NCBI RefSeq assembly: GCF_003863965.1
Contig: NZ_RRCN01000001.1
Coordinates: 5,649,054 to 5,713,053, forward strand
Reading direction: 5' to 3'
Source: Paenibacillus oralis
GTDB taxonomy: Bacteria > Bacillota > Bacilli > Paenibacillales > Paenibacillaceae
DNA length: 64,000 bases
Below, one piece after another: positions 8,408 to 15,956 of this stretch. The notes below the pieces were generated by a model. It was not told the origin of the DNA, searched no databases, and worked only from the letters and a program-made list of their open reading frames with translations. The position numbers were made by a program, and so were the translations under genes. The first letter of the stretch is position 1; each line of letters opens with the position of its first letter.

Positions 8408-9382
8408 TTACAGCGTTCTATGGAATTTGGCTTGATCTTCTTCCTTCAGTTGCTTGACCCATTCGCTGAACACTGTGGGCGCTTTGCGTTTCAAGCTCCC
8501 GTGCATTCTGCGGTTGTTGTAGAAGTCCATATACCAGTCAATAGCCGCATACGCGTCTTCCATGGTCTCAAACGATTCTTTGGTGAGCAGGTCGCGTTCC
8601 ATCGAGCTGTGGAACGACTCGATGTACGCATTCATGTTTGGTGTCTTTGGCGGGATTCGTTCATGGAGCATCTCCCAGCTTTCACAAGTATCGCCAAACA
8701 GCACACTCAGGAATTGAGGGCCGTTGTCCGTGCGGATCACGGGCATGGTCTCTCCGGGTTGCAATCGACTCCAGATGGCCCGCCCCAAGGCCTGACAGAT
8801 ATGTGTCGCTTCGCAAACAGTGCCTCTGTAATAGGCGACGATGACGCGATCGAACACATCGATGATGCTAAAGACGAAGAAAAAACGATCGCGGCCGGGA
8901 ACATATCCGTACTTGATGTCCGCCTGCCATAATTGGTTTGGGCCGGTGACAAGACGGTTTCTAGCCAGTCTTCGTGGATGCTTGGACTTGGGCTTTCTCT
9001 GCTTTTGAAGAATGCCTAGCTCTTTACAGAGGCGGTAGGCCTTTGACTTTCCTAGAACCAGGTCGTATTTGTCGCGCAAACACTGAGCCAAAAGCTTGTA
9101 GCCGTAGATGTGCTCTTCGCCTTCGATGAGCTCCAGCAGCCACTCTTTGATCTGCTCGTCGCTGACTTTACGACCTTGTAGCGTCAAGGAGTACCCTGGA
9201 CAAGGGCGGCCTCTTCCCGTGTTGTTAGAAGTCCCTGTGGACTGTTTCGTGCGTTTGAGGCGCTCGTAGTAGGTGGATTCTGCCAGACCTAATATACGCA
9301 ACACAAGAGTTGTGGTGTTCCCCTGCTTAATAAAGCGGTCGGCTATTTCAAATTTTTCAGATAAGCAGGGTTCTTCTTTTTT
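8408..9382 (-). CDS. IS3-family transposase OrfB (DDE integrase), made by frameshift
   Basis: The orfB frame is open from the A6G slippery heptamer at 9376-9382 down to 8408. A separate internal start at 9304 gives 298 aa. The frame upstream of it (EIADRFIKQGNTTTL) is conserved-looking, so the natural product is an OrfAB fusion. It has an N-terminal HTH_21-like region, then an rve core with the DDE triad (WQADIKYG, IRTDNGPQF, NAYIESFHSSMERD). It cuts and joins the IS ends. The gene shows no stop or deletion. Confidence 0.9.
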   Translation of the reverse strand, partial: KKEEPCLSEKFEIADRFIKQGNTTTLVLRILGLAESTYYERLKRTKQSTGTSNNTGRGRPCPGYSLTLQGRKVSDEQIKEWLLELIEGEEHIYGYKLLAQCLRDKYDLVLGKSKAYRLCKELGILQKQRKPKSKHPRRLARNRLVTGPNQLWQADIKYGYVPGRDRFFFVFSIIDVFDRVIVAYYRGTVCEATHICQALGRAIWSRLQPGETMPVIRTDNGPQFLSVLFGDTCESWEMLHERIPPKTPNMNAYIESFHSSMERDLLTKESFETMEDAYAAIDWYMDFYNNRRMHGSLKRKAPTVFSEWVKQLKEEDQAKFHRTL

Positions 9383-9669
9383 AGGAGTTCTCGCAGGATC
9401 TCGATTTCGAGTTCCTTTTCACCCAGCACCTTCATCGCTTTTTCATATTTCACTTCCACGTCCTGAAGCCGTTTCAGCTCTTGAAGCTGATGATCCGCCG
9501 GCGGTAGTTCGTGGATGTCCACTTCATCCCGATACGTTCGGATCCAGTTGCGAATCGTTTCCGGGTGGAGATTATACTTCCGGGCCAACACCCCCACCTT
9601 GATCCCGGACATGGCTTCACGCACCACTTCGATACGCACTTCCTCGTATAGCTTGCTTGATCGTCGCAT
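9343..9669 (-). CDS. IS3-family transposase OrfA (HTH protein)
   Basis: A 108-aa protein. An N-terminal helix-turn-helix (VGVLARKYNLHPETIRNWIRTY) binds the IS ends, and the C-terminal half is a coiled coil with a leucine-zipper-like spacing. The gene ends about 30 nt after an AAAAAAG heptamer (9376-9382). Slippage by -1 there moves ribosomes into orfB, as in other IS3 members. Confidence 0.88.
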   Translation of the reverse strand: MRRSSKLYEEVRIEVVREAMSGIKVGVLARKYNLHPETIRNWIRTYRDEVDIHELPPADHQLQELKRLQDVEVKYEKAMKVLGEKELEIEILRELLKKKNPAYLKNLK

Positions 9670-9737
9670 ACTGTTCGTCCTCCCTTAGAAATACAATAAT
9701 ATATTGTAGGGCAGGACTCCAATGCAATTAGGGGGCC

Positions 9738-9815
9738 GTGGGGCTTTTGCATTTCAATCGCTCTAAAATGGCAGTTTACGGATAATAGAATGCACTTTTG
9801 CAGTTACTCCCATCG
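9738..9815. repeat. Dispersed intergenic repeat, family R3, right of the IS
   Basis: It holds GCTTTTGCATTTCAATCGCTC and GCACTTTTGCAGTTACTCCC units like those in 8205-8337. It is probably the other half of a repeat block split by the IS. Nothing coding was seen here. Confidence 0.45.
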
Positions 9816-9889
9816 GGCGTCCTTCTTCCATAAAAACAGTAAACTCGGCAGCAGGCCTTAACCCAATTTGACTTGGTGTAACCCCTAAC

Positions 9890-9958
9890 GGACCTGAATG
9901 ACCTTAATCGTCCATTTCCCGGATATTTCCCGCTCTAACGGACTCACCTGCCGTTATC
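9890..9958. repeat. Dispersed intergenic repeat, family R1
   Basis: It contains CCATTTCCCGGATATTTCCC (9912-9931) followed by CTCTAACGGACTC. The same 34-bp block recurs with about three differences at 58404-58437. Each CTAACGGAC unit is followed by a GTTA-containing arm that can fold back on TAAC. Confidence 0.7.
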
Positions 9959-10049
9959 GGTCTTCAAATGAGGCCATTTGAGCGATCGCCCCACCCGAGC
10001 GTACATGCTTCCTACTCCAGCTTTCTTGTTTCTTGGTCCATTGTTGAAT

Positions 10050-10240
10050 GGAATAGTTGCAAAATGTACAGTTACTTATCCGGAAATGCTGCTACAGCGC
10101 TTGATTAAGTGTAAAACCTGCAATTACTCCGCTATCTTTCGAAGAAAAGGCGAAAAGACAAGGAGATAGTTGTATGAAATGCAATTAAACGAATAATTGG
10201 GTAAATGGATATAAGGTTAGTTGTATGATTTGCAATTAAT
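10050..10240. repeat. Dispersed intergenic repeat, family R3, with a direct repeat
   Basis: AGTTGTATGAAATGCAATTAA (10168-10188) and AGTTGTATGATTTGCAATTAA (10219-10239) are near-identical direct repeats 51 bp apart. Related units (GTTGCAAAATGTACAGTTAC, AAAACCTGCAATTACTCC) lie at 10055-10125. The rest of the 9670-10553 gap shows no credible gene. Confidence 0.6.
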
Positions 10241-10553
10241 GGTCAGAGCCAAGCCCGTCAAGCATCTTTTGCCCGCCTTCCGACCAGGTGAAATAAATAG
10301 GCAGCGGTGTTTTGCTATTTTTGTCAAGGCAAGGTTTTATTCGTACTCCGTCTTTACATCATCAGCGGCTAAGCCGATTTTGGCTCTGCGAAAGTTGAGT
10401 TATAGTTTATGAAAACCCTGCAGATTTTTCTTTAAATTTTAGATATTTCATGTACAATGAGGATGGATACATACGCTTTAGGGGGGTCTAAGAAGCCAGG
10501 CTTCGGTGCAATCTATCCTAAAACGGGAATCTAAATTATAAGGAGATGATTTG

Positions 10554-11480
10554 ATGAAAACACAACTGCGCTCCAGCCGGGTCGTGATTATCGGAACCGG
10601 TGCCGTAGGGGCAACGACAGCGTACACGCTCCTGTTAAGGGAACGGATTTCCGAGCTGGTCCTGATCGATGCGAATAAGGAAAAAGCGCTTGGCGAAGCG
10701 CTCGACATGAACCATGGCCTGCCGTTTACCGGCGGAGTCAAGCTGTGGGCCGGCGACTACAGCGACTGCGCGGACGCCGACATTATCGTCATTGCCGCCG
10801 GCGCTTCCCAGCGTCCCGGTGAAACCCGGATCGACTTGCTCAAGCGCAATGCCGGCATTTTTGACAGCATCATTCAAAACATCGTGAAGTACAACAATCA
10901 CGGCATTATTCTGGTAGCTACCAACCCGGTCGATATCCTCTCTTACGTAACCTTGAAGAAGAGCGGGTTTCCGACAAACCGCGTCATCGGTTCCGGCACG
11001 CTGCTTGACAGCGCCCGTTTCCGCTATTTGATCGGACAGAACAAAAAGATCAACCCTCGCAGCATCCACGCGCACATTATCGGGGAACATGGCGATTCCG
11101 AGGTGCCGCTGTGGAGCTTGGCGAACGTGGCCGGCATTGGCCTGGAGTTTAATGAACAAGAGCGCGAGGAGATTTTTAACAGCACCAAAAACGCTGCTTA
11201 TGAAATCATTAACGCCAAAGGCGCCACCTCCTACGCGATCGCGTTGGCTTTGGACCGGATTATCGTGTCGATATTGCAAAACGAAGGCTCTGTGCTGAAC
11301 GTCTCCACCTTGCTAACCGATTACAACGGAGTTTCGGACGTATATCTCGGCGTACCGAGCATTGTGGATCGTACCGGCGTACGCCAGGTGCTTGATTTGC
11401 AGTTGGGCGATGCGGAATTGACACAGTTCCAAGCTTCGGCCAACAAGCTGAAATCGGAAATCGCCAACCTGGAGCTCTAA
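10554..11480 (+). CDS. ldh: L-lactate dehydrogenase
   Basis: A 308-aa cytoplasmic enzyme that reduces pyruvate to L-lactate with NADH. The N-terminal Rossmann motif VVIIGTGAVGATTA is followed by an acidic residue (LVLIDANKEKA), which gives NAD preference. The loop motif RPGETRIDLL, the ATNPVDILSYV stretch and GEHGDSE with the proton-relay His179 are all present. GEHGDSE and the tetramer-type C-terminus favour lactate over malate dehydrogenase. ATG 10554 lies 8 nt after AAGGAG; an overlapping TTG at 10551 is less likely. The gene stands alone with its own terminator. No clear Rex operator was seen. Confidence 0.95.
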   Translation: MKTQLRSSRVVIIGTGAVGATTAYTLLLRERISELVLIDANKEKALGEALDMNHGLPFTGGVKLWAGDYSDCADADIIVIAAGASQRPGETRIDLLKRNAGIFDSIIQNIVKYNNHGIILVATNPVDILSYVTLKKSGFPTNRVIGSGTLLDSARFRYLIGQNKKINPRSIHAHIIGEHGDSEVPLWSLANVAGIGLEFNEQEREEIFNSTKNAAYEIINAKGATSYAIALALDRIIVSILQNEGSVLNVSTLLTDYNGVSDVYLGVPSIVDRTGVRQVLDLQLGDAELTQFQASANKLKSEIANLEL

Positions 11481-11485
11481 AACGG

Positions 11486-11530
11486 AAAGACCGCCCACCG
11501 TGGATTGATTGAAACGGTTGAGCGGTCTTT
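11486..11530 (+). terminator. Terminator after ldh
   Basis: AAAGACCGC (11486-11494) pairs with GCGGTCTTT (11522-11530), followed by more T. Confidence 0.9.
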
Positions 11531-11605
11531 TTTAAACCTGCAGTATTCGACATTTAATTTGATTAATTAATATAGTTCATCCAATTAATTACTCTCTTTA
11601 TCCCC

Positions 11606-11734
11606 TTAAAAAGACGGCAAATTGTCGTCTTCTTCCGGCTTCTTCTTCAATATCCGTTGCGCGACCGCCTCAAATGGCTCCGGCTGCAGCAGCTTGACCG
11701 GCGAAAACGCTTTGTCGAAGGTAAACGAATCCAG
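11606..11734 (-). other. In-frame 42-codon extension beyond the MFS gene's TAG stop
   Basis: Directly after the TAG at 11735-11737 the same frame stays open for 42 codons to TAA 11606-11608. The translated segment (beginning LDSFTFDKAFSPVKLL, ending EEDDNLPSF) has coding-like composition, with an acidic-basic tail and no low complexity. It may be the original C-terminus cut off by an amber mutation, a remnant of a lost gene, or chance. It has no start codon or ribosome binding site of its own. Confidence 0.45.
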
Positions 11735-12985
11735 CTAGTGCGCCGATTCCGCCTGGTCGACATGCTGGACATGCTTGCGGTTTAACGCAATGAACACGAC
11801 CGCCAGCATAACGAAACCGGCCCCGACGATGAACGGAACATGCGGACTGTACCATTCGGCGAGCTTCCCGGCCAAAAACGGAGCGACCGCGCCTCCCAAA
11901 AAACGCAGGAAACTGTATGCGGCGGACGCGGTGGACCGCTCTACCGGCGCGGCGTTCATGACCGCTGTCGTGATCAGGGTGTTGTTGTTGCCGAGCAGTG
12001 CTCCGGCAAAAATAACGGCGGCGATGATCACCCAAGGCGAATCCGTCCAAATGCCCATCGCCAGCAGCACTAAAGAGAACAGGAACAACATCGCGCACAT
12101 CGATTTGAGCGTGCCGAATTTTTCCTGCAGTTTGGGCGCGGTGCCGACCGAAGTAATGGCCAGCAAAATGCCCCAGGCCAGGAAGACGTAGCCCAGCCCG
12201 TGCTCATCGAGCCCCATGACGAACGGAGCGTAAGCCATCAGCGTGAAAAAGCCGAAGTTGTAAAAGCAAGCGGTCAACCCCAATACGACCAGGGAGCGGT
12301 GTTTCATCGCCTTAAACGGGGCCAGGATCGAGGTGCGTGAGCGCGTGGCTTCCCCTTTTTTCTCCTTGGGCATCAGCAGGATAAGGCCGAGGAAAGCGAT
12401 GACCATCAGCGCAGCGACGCCGAGAAACGGGCCTCTCCAGGATATGGCGCCGAGCCACCCTCCGAGCAGCGGCCCGACCGAAATGCCGAGGCCAACCGCC
12501 GCTTCGTACAGGATGACGGCTTTGCCCGTGCCGCTGCTTGACAGCGTAACGATGGCCGACAACGCCGTGGCCACGAACAAGGCGTTGCCGAGGCCCCAGC
12601 CGCCGCGCAGCCCGATGATTGTCCAGACATCGCCGGCCATCCCCCCAAGCGCCGAAAAGACGGCGATGACGACGATGCCGGCGAGCAGCGTCCACTTGAT
12701 GCCGATGCGGGACGAAATCGCCCCCGTGATCAGCATCGCTACCGCCATCACGGCGTTATAGCTCGTAAACAGCAGGGTAACCTGGCTGGGGGTAGCGTTC
12801 AGGCTTGCCGAAATCGCCGGAAGGATCGGATCGACGAGACCGAGTCCCATAAAAGCGATGATCGAGGCAAAAAAAACAGCCCATACGGACTTAGGTTGTT
12901 TCAGCAAGCTTGGTTCCCCAAGCTCCAAACGACTTGATGTACCGCTTAGCGGCGCGGTTTGGGCCGATGATGTAGATGATGGCAT
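11735..12985 (-). CDS. MFS transporter, probable drug-efflux type
   Basis: A 416-aa integral membrane protein with about 12 hydrophobic helices. A short soluble N-terminus is followed by VWAVFFASIIAFMGLGLVDPILP in helix 1, the usual start of drug:H+ antiporters. The loop-2 motif is represented by GAISSRIGIKWTLL, and helix 5 has the antiporter-like GISVGPLLGGWLG. ATG 12985 follows AAAGGAAG. It is the second gene of an operon with the CBS protein (17 bp gap), facing a divergent marR gene, so it is probably repressed by that regulator. The reading frame continues past its TAG stop (see 11606-11734). Confidence 0.87.
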   Translation of the reverse strand: MPSSTSSAQTAPLSGTSSRLELGEPSLLKQPKSVWAVFFASIIAFMGLGLVDPILPAISASLNATPSQVTLLFTSYNAVMAVAMLITGAISSRIGIKWTLLAGIVVIAVFSALGGMAGDVWTIIGLRGGWGLGNALFVATALSAIVTLSSSGTGKAVILYEAAVGLGISVGPLLGGWLGAISWRGPFLGVAALMVIAFLGLILLMPKEKKGEATRSRTSILAPFKAMKHRSLVVLGLTACFYNFGFFTLMAYAPFVMGLDEHGLGYVFLAWGILLAITSVGTAPKLQEKFGTLKSMCAMLFLFSLVLLAMGIWTDSPWVIIAAVIFAGALLGNNNTLITTAVMNAAPVERSTASAAYSFLRFLGGAVAPFLAGKLAEWYSPHVPFIVGAGFVMLAVVFIALNRKHVQHVDQAESAH

Positions 12986-13002
12986 ACAATCTTCCTTTCG
13001 TC

Positions 13003-13458
13003 TTACATTAAAGATTTGAAGGAATGCCGGATGACATCCCCGCGGCTGATGATTCCCACGAGCACCCCATTACGCTCGACGGGGAGCTTCTTGATTTGCT
13101 TTTTCCCCAATATCGCCGCAATGTTCTCGATTTCTTCATCCCATGAAACTTTAATGACTTTCTTTTTGCCGATTTCCATGACGTTGAGGTCAAGCAATCT
13201 TCGCGCTCTTTCCTCGTAAGCTTCCTGGTCCCCTTTGAAGACGGCCACATAATAGATCGAATCGACGACGACATCGCGATGCTTGCCAATGTACCGCATG
13301 ATATCCCCATCGCTGATATATGAAACGATTTCGTTTCGTTCGTTCACGACGGGCAGCCCGCTGATCCGATGCTCGATGAACCGCTCGATCACCGAACGGA
13401 CCGTATCGCTTTCTTTCACTTTGTAGACCTGCTTGATCATAATTTCATGCGCTTGCAT
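13003..13458 (-). CDS. CBS-domain pair protein
   Basis: A 151-aa soluble protein made of two CBS motifs: residues 1-60 (IMIKQVYKVKESDTVRSV...GLPVVNERNEIVSYISDGD) and about 90-150 (VIKVSWDEEIENIAAIL...GIISRGDVI). Such pairs bind adenine nucleotides and act as sensors for partner proteins. ATG 13458 follows a GGGGGA site; an upstream in-frame start at 13494 lies inside the promoter. It leads the operon with the MFS gene, which hints that it senses a cell state relevant to transport. That link is inference. Confidence 0.85.
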   Translation of the reverse strand: MQAHEIMIKQVYKVKESDTVRSVIERFIEHRISGLPVVNERNEIVSYISDGDIMRYIGKHRDVVVDSIYYVAVFKGDQEAYEERARRLLDLNVMEIGKKKVIKVSWDEEIENIAAILGKKQIKKLPVERNGVLVGIISRGDVIRHSFKSLM

Positions 13459-13481
13459 GCAAATCCCCCTAATCGATATAA

Positions 13482-13494
13482 TTGTATTATACAA
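13482..13494. promoter_or_regulatory. 13-bp palindrome, likely MarR operator
   Basis: TTGTAT-T-ATACAA is perfectly symmetric and overlaps the -10 box of the CBS-MFS promoter. It lies between that operon and the divergent marR gene, the classic site for local repression. Confidence 0.6.
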
Positions 13495-13513
13495 CTATTC
13501 GTTATTTTGTCAA
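13486..13513 (-). promoter_or_regulatory. Near-consensus sigma-A promoter of the CBS-MFS operon
   Basis: On the minus strand TTGACA (13508-13513) and TATAAT (13486-13491) are 16 bp apart. Both hexamers are perfect, so expression probably depends on repression at the overlapping palindrome. Confidence 0.8.
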
Positions 13514-13631
13514 GGTTGCGGCCGGGCGCGCGTATTCCCTCCCAAGTCTTGCGCCGCCTGGTTTCATTTCAAATTCCACAATCGTTATGTTACGATAAAA
13601 TTATATTAAAAAGCTGTGAGGTATTCATAAT

Positions 13632-14078
13632 ATGGATCAAAATTCCCTGGAAACGATCGAGTTGGAAATCGCCATCTTATATCGCCGGATGACCTTCTTG
13701 ACTGCGGCGAAAAAAAATGGCAACCTGGACCGCTCCGCCTATTTGCTGCTCCATCACATCCGCTCCTTCGGCTCCATCGGCGTCAAGGCGTTGGCCGACG
13801 AATTTCAACTGGATATCTCCACCGTAAGCCGGCAGACCGCCGCGCTGGAGCAGAAAGGCTACGTCAAGCGCACGCCCGATCCCGAAGACCGCCGGGCGTA
13901 TTTTTTGGAGATCACGGAGCTGGGAACCACGGAGTATCTTGCTTACAAGCTGGGCCGGTTAAATCGGATCAGCGAACTGCTCAAAGATTGGTCCGACGAG
14001 GATACCCAGCAATTTGGCCGGTATTTGGAAAGATTTAACCAGGCCCTACTTGATCATTCAAAGTTGAACGAAAACTAG
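13632..14078 (+). CDS. MarR family transcriptional regulator
   Basis: A 148-aa protein with the MarR winged helix-turn-helix (VKALADEFQLDISTVSRQTAALEQKGYVKRTPDPEDRRA), including the wing DPEDRR motif, and flanking dimerisation helices. It is divergent from the CBS-MFS operon and presumably represses it through the 13482-13494 palindrome. ATG 13632 follows GTGAGG. ATCGT...ACGAT (13581-13596) just upstream is a second possible site. The inducer is unknown; substrates of the MFS pump are the obvious candidates. Confidence 0.9.
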   Translation: MDQNSLETIELEIAILYRRMTFLTAAKKNGNLDRSAYLLLHHIRSFGSIGVKALADEFQLDISTVSRQTAALEQKGYVKRTPDPEDRRAYFLEITELGTTEYLAYKLGRLNRISELLKDWSDEDTQQFGRYLERFNQALLDHSKLNEN

Positions 14079-14122
14079 ATACATAATTATTGTTATGTTA
14101 ACTAAATGGGAGGTTGTTATTT

Positions 14123-14797
14123 ATGAACGATACCCATCATCCCGCCGAAATCATCGAACGCGCCTCTACTCCGCACGGGGAAATCCAACTGCAGCGGCGC
14201 GGCGAGTTTTATGAAATCATCAGCAACGGCACGTTTCTGATGGCCACCTATAACGGAGAGTCGGAACGCCTGCTGGTGCGGCGCGCCCTGGAGCAAGCGA
14301 AAACCCCCGGCAAAGTGCTGATCGGCGGCCTTGGCGTCGGTTTTTCGCTGCAAGAAGCGCTGGGGGACGAGCGGGTACGGGAGGTTACGGTCGTTGAGAT
14401 CGAGGCGAAAGTGATCGAATGGAACCGGACCGTCCTGGCCCCGGTTTCGGATGATGCCCTGCGGCATCCGAAAACCAGGCTGGTGCACGCCGATCTGATC
14501 GCCTGGATTCGGGAGACGGACGAAACATTTGACCTGATTTGCCTCGATATCGATAACGGCCCGGACTGGAAGGTGTTCGACGGCAACGCGTCATTGTACG
14601 ACAACCAGGGACTTCAAGCGCTCAGCCGGCGGATCAATCCGGACGGATGCATTTCTTTTTGGAGCGCCACCCCCTCGCCGGAGTTCGCCGAGCGGCTGAA
14701 CGCTTTTTTCGGGAACGTGGAGATCCGGGAAGTGCCGCAAAGCCACGGCGATCCGGACTTTGTGTTTCTGGTGCGGGCTGGAGGTGCCGGCCTGTGA
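14123..14797 (+). CDS. Spermidine-synthase-like SAM-binding protein
   Basis: A 224-aa protein with a class I methyltransferase/spermidine synthase fold. GKVLIGGLGVGFSLQEAL is the nucleotide-binding loop, VTVVEIEAKVIEWNR carries the ribose-binding Glu, and DLICLDIDNGPDW is the motif after strand 4. It is shorter than true spermidine synthases (about 275 aa) and lacks a clear N-terminal beta-hairpin domain, so polyamine synthesis is not assured. ATG 14123 lies 9 nt after GGGAGG. Its TGA overlaps the GTG start of xerS (GTGA), so the two are translationally coupled. Confidence 0.75.
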   Translation: MNDTHHPAEIIERASTPHGEIQLQRRGEFYEIISNGTFLMATYNGESERLLVRRALEQAKTPGKVLIGGLGVGFSLQEALGDERVREVTVVEIEAKVIEWNRTVLAPVSDDALRHPKTRLVHADLIAWIRETDETFDLICLDIDNGPDWKVFDGNASLYDNQGLQALSRRINPDGCISFWSATPSPEFAERLNAFFGNVEIREVPQSHGDPDFVFLVRAGGAGL

Positions 14798-15882
14798 ATG
14801 TGCAAAAAGCGATCGACCGTAAAAAACTGGACGAAAAAACGCCGCTTATGCCCTGGTTTGTGCAGCAGTTCATCGATTATAAGCTGCCCGACCTGTCCCC
14901 TTCCACGCTGCTGGAGTACGTGCGGGACTACGAGCAGTTTTTCGGCTGGCTGCGGGCCGAAGGATTAACGAAGGCCGAAGCGAACGGGGAAGTCACGCTG
15001 ACCGATCTGGAAACGCTGCGCATGGAGGACGTCGTCGGCTACCGTCTGCATTTGACGACCCGGACCGAAGGGACGAATTCGAAAATCACGGTATCGCGCA
15101 AAATGTCGTCACTCCGCTCCCTGTTCCATTATTTAAGCCAAATCGCCGAGGATGAAAATTTCTACCCGCTGCTGAAACGCAACATTATGGCCAAGGTGGA
15201 GATCAAACGCATCCACAAGCCGAAGGATACGGCCGCCAAGCTCAAGGGGAAAATTCTCGAGGAGGACGAACTGCTCGAATTTATCGGCTACATCGCCGAA
15301 GGGTATGGCCACGATATCGAGGGTAATAAGCAGGCGCTTTACGCTTACGAGCAAAATAAAGAACGCGACGCCTGCATCGCCAGCCTGATCCTGAATTCGG
15401 GGCTGCGGGTGTCCGAGGTCGTGAACCTGAACGCCGACGATCTGGATTTGAACAACAAGCTCGTCTATGTGTACCGCAAAGGGAACAATGACGAAACGTT
15501 CAAAACGCCGGTCTATTTCCGCGAGCAATCCAAAGACGATCTCGCCCATTACTTAACGCTGCGGTACACGCGTTACCGCACGCCGAAACGGGAAAAAGCG
15601 CTGTTCGTCGCCGTCCCCAACGGGCAAAAGGAAGGCAAGCGGATGACGAAACGGGCCATTCAGGCGATGATCATCAAATACGCCAAGCGGTTCGGCAAAC
15701 CTTACCTGACCGTGCATAAGCTTCGCCACTCCTTTGCCACGGACTATTATTTGCAAAACGACATCTATAAAACGAAGGAGCAGCTCGGCCACGCCTCGAC
15801 GGAAACGACCGAGGTGTACGCCCATCTCACCGACAAAACGATGTCCGAAGCAATCGAGCGCCGGGTTAGCGGCGGATCGTAA
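14794..15882 (+). CDS. xerS: Tyrosine recombinase XerS-like
   Basis: A 362-aa protein. An N-terminal SAM-like core-binding domain begins with MPWFVQQFIDYK, as in streptococcal XerS, followed by the catalytic domain. The tyrosine-recombinase residues are present: Arg205 (NSGLRVSEV), Lys in YRKGN, His308 and Arg311 (VHKLRHSF), His333 (LGHAST) and nucleophile Tyr342 (EVYAHLT). XerS resolves chromosome dimers at difSL in lactic streptococci; Paenibacillus relatives carry the same type. It does not look like a phage integrase, since there is no phage gene or attachment site nearby. GTG 14794 follows GGAGG and overlaps the previous stop. Confidence 0.85.
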   Translation: MNVQKAIDRKKLDEKTPLMPWFVQQFIDYKLPDLSPSTLLEYVRDYEQFFGWLRAEGLTKAEANGEVTLTDLETLRMEDVVGYRLHLTTRTEGTNSKITVSRKMSSLRSLFHYLSQIAEDENFYPLLKRNIMAKVEIKRIHKPKDTAAKLKGKILEEDELLEFIGYIAEGYGHDIEGNKQALYAYEQNKERDACIASLILNSGLRVSEVVNLNADDLDLNNKLVYVYRKGNNDETFKTPVYFREQSKDDLAHYLTLRYTRYRTPKREKALFVAVPNGQKEGKRMTKRAIQAMIIKYAKRFGKPYLTVHKLRHSFATDYYLQNDIYKTKEQLGHASTETTEVYAHLTDKTMSEAIERRVSGGS

Positions 15883-15909
15883 GGAGGCCGGCCGCCGGTC
15901 ACCGTACGC

Positions 15910-15952
15910 AAAAAGGACTCCCCGCATTTATTTATGCTGGAGAGTCCTTTTT
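15910..15952. terminator. Bidirectional terminator between xerS and mobB
   Basis: AAAAAGGACTC (15910-15920) pairs with GAGTCCTTTTT (15942-15952), with T-runs on both strands. Confidence 0.9.
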
Positions 15953-15956
15953 TTGC

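Larger units (their letters stand above)
8338..9737 (-). mobile_element. IS3-family insertion sequence, IS2-like ends
   Basis: About 1.4 kb bounded by imperfect inverted repeats: GGCCCCCTAATT...GGAGTC at 8338-8357, and its inverse complement at 9715-9737 (GACTCC...AATTAGGGGGCC). From memory the GGCCCCCT core resembles the ends of IS2. It carries orfA and orfB in the typical minus-one frame arrangement with a slippery A6G. Both frames look intact and all three DDE residues are present, so it may be active. No matching target-site duplication was found (CTA on the left, GTG on the right), so exact ends are uncertain by a few bases. Confidence 0.85.

Noticed and set aside
8335..9740. Target-site duplication of the IS element
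   Set aside because: The bases next to the inverted repeats differ (CTA and GTG); no 3-5 bp match was found within a few bases.
10168..10239. Direct repeats considered as a CRISPR array
   Set aside because: Only two degenerate copies and no cas genes; better explained as a dispersed intergenic repeat.
10440..10553. Rex operator upstream of ldh
   Set aside because: No TTGTGA...TCACAA-type palindrome was found. TACAAT at about 10452 is a weak -10 without a good -35.
14794..15882. XerS-like gene as a prophage or genomic-island integrase
   Set aside because: No phage genes, tRNA or attachment repeats nearby, and the N-terminus matches the XerS type.
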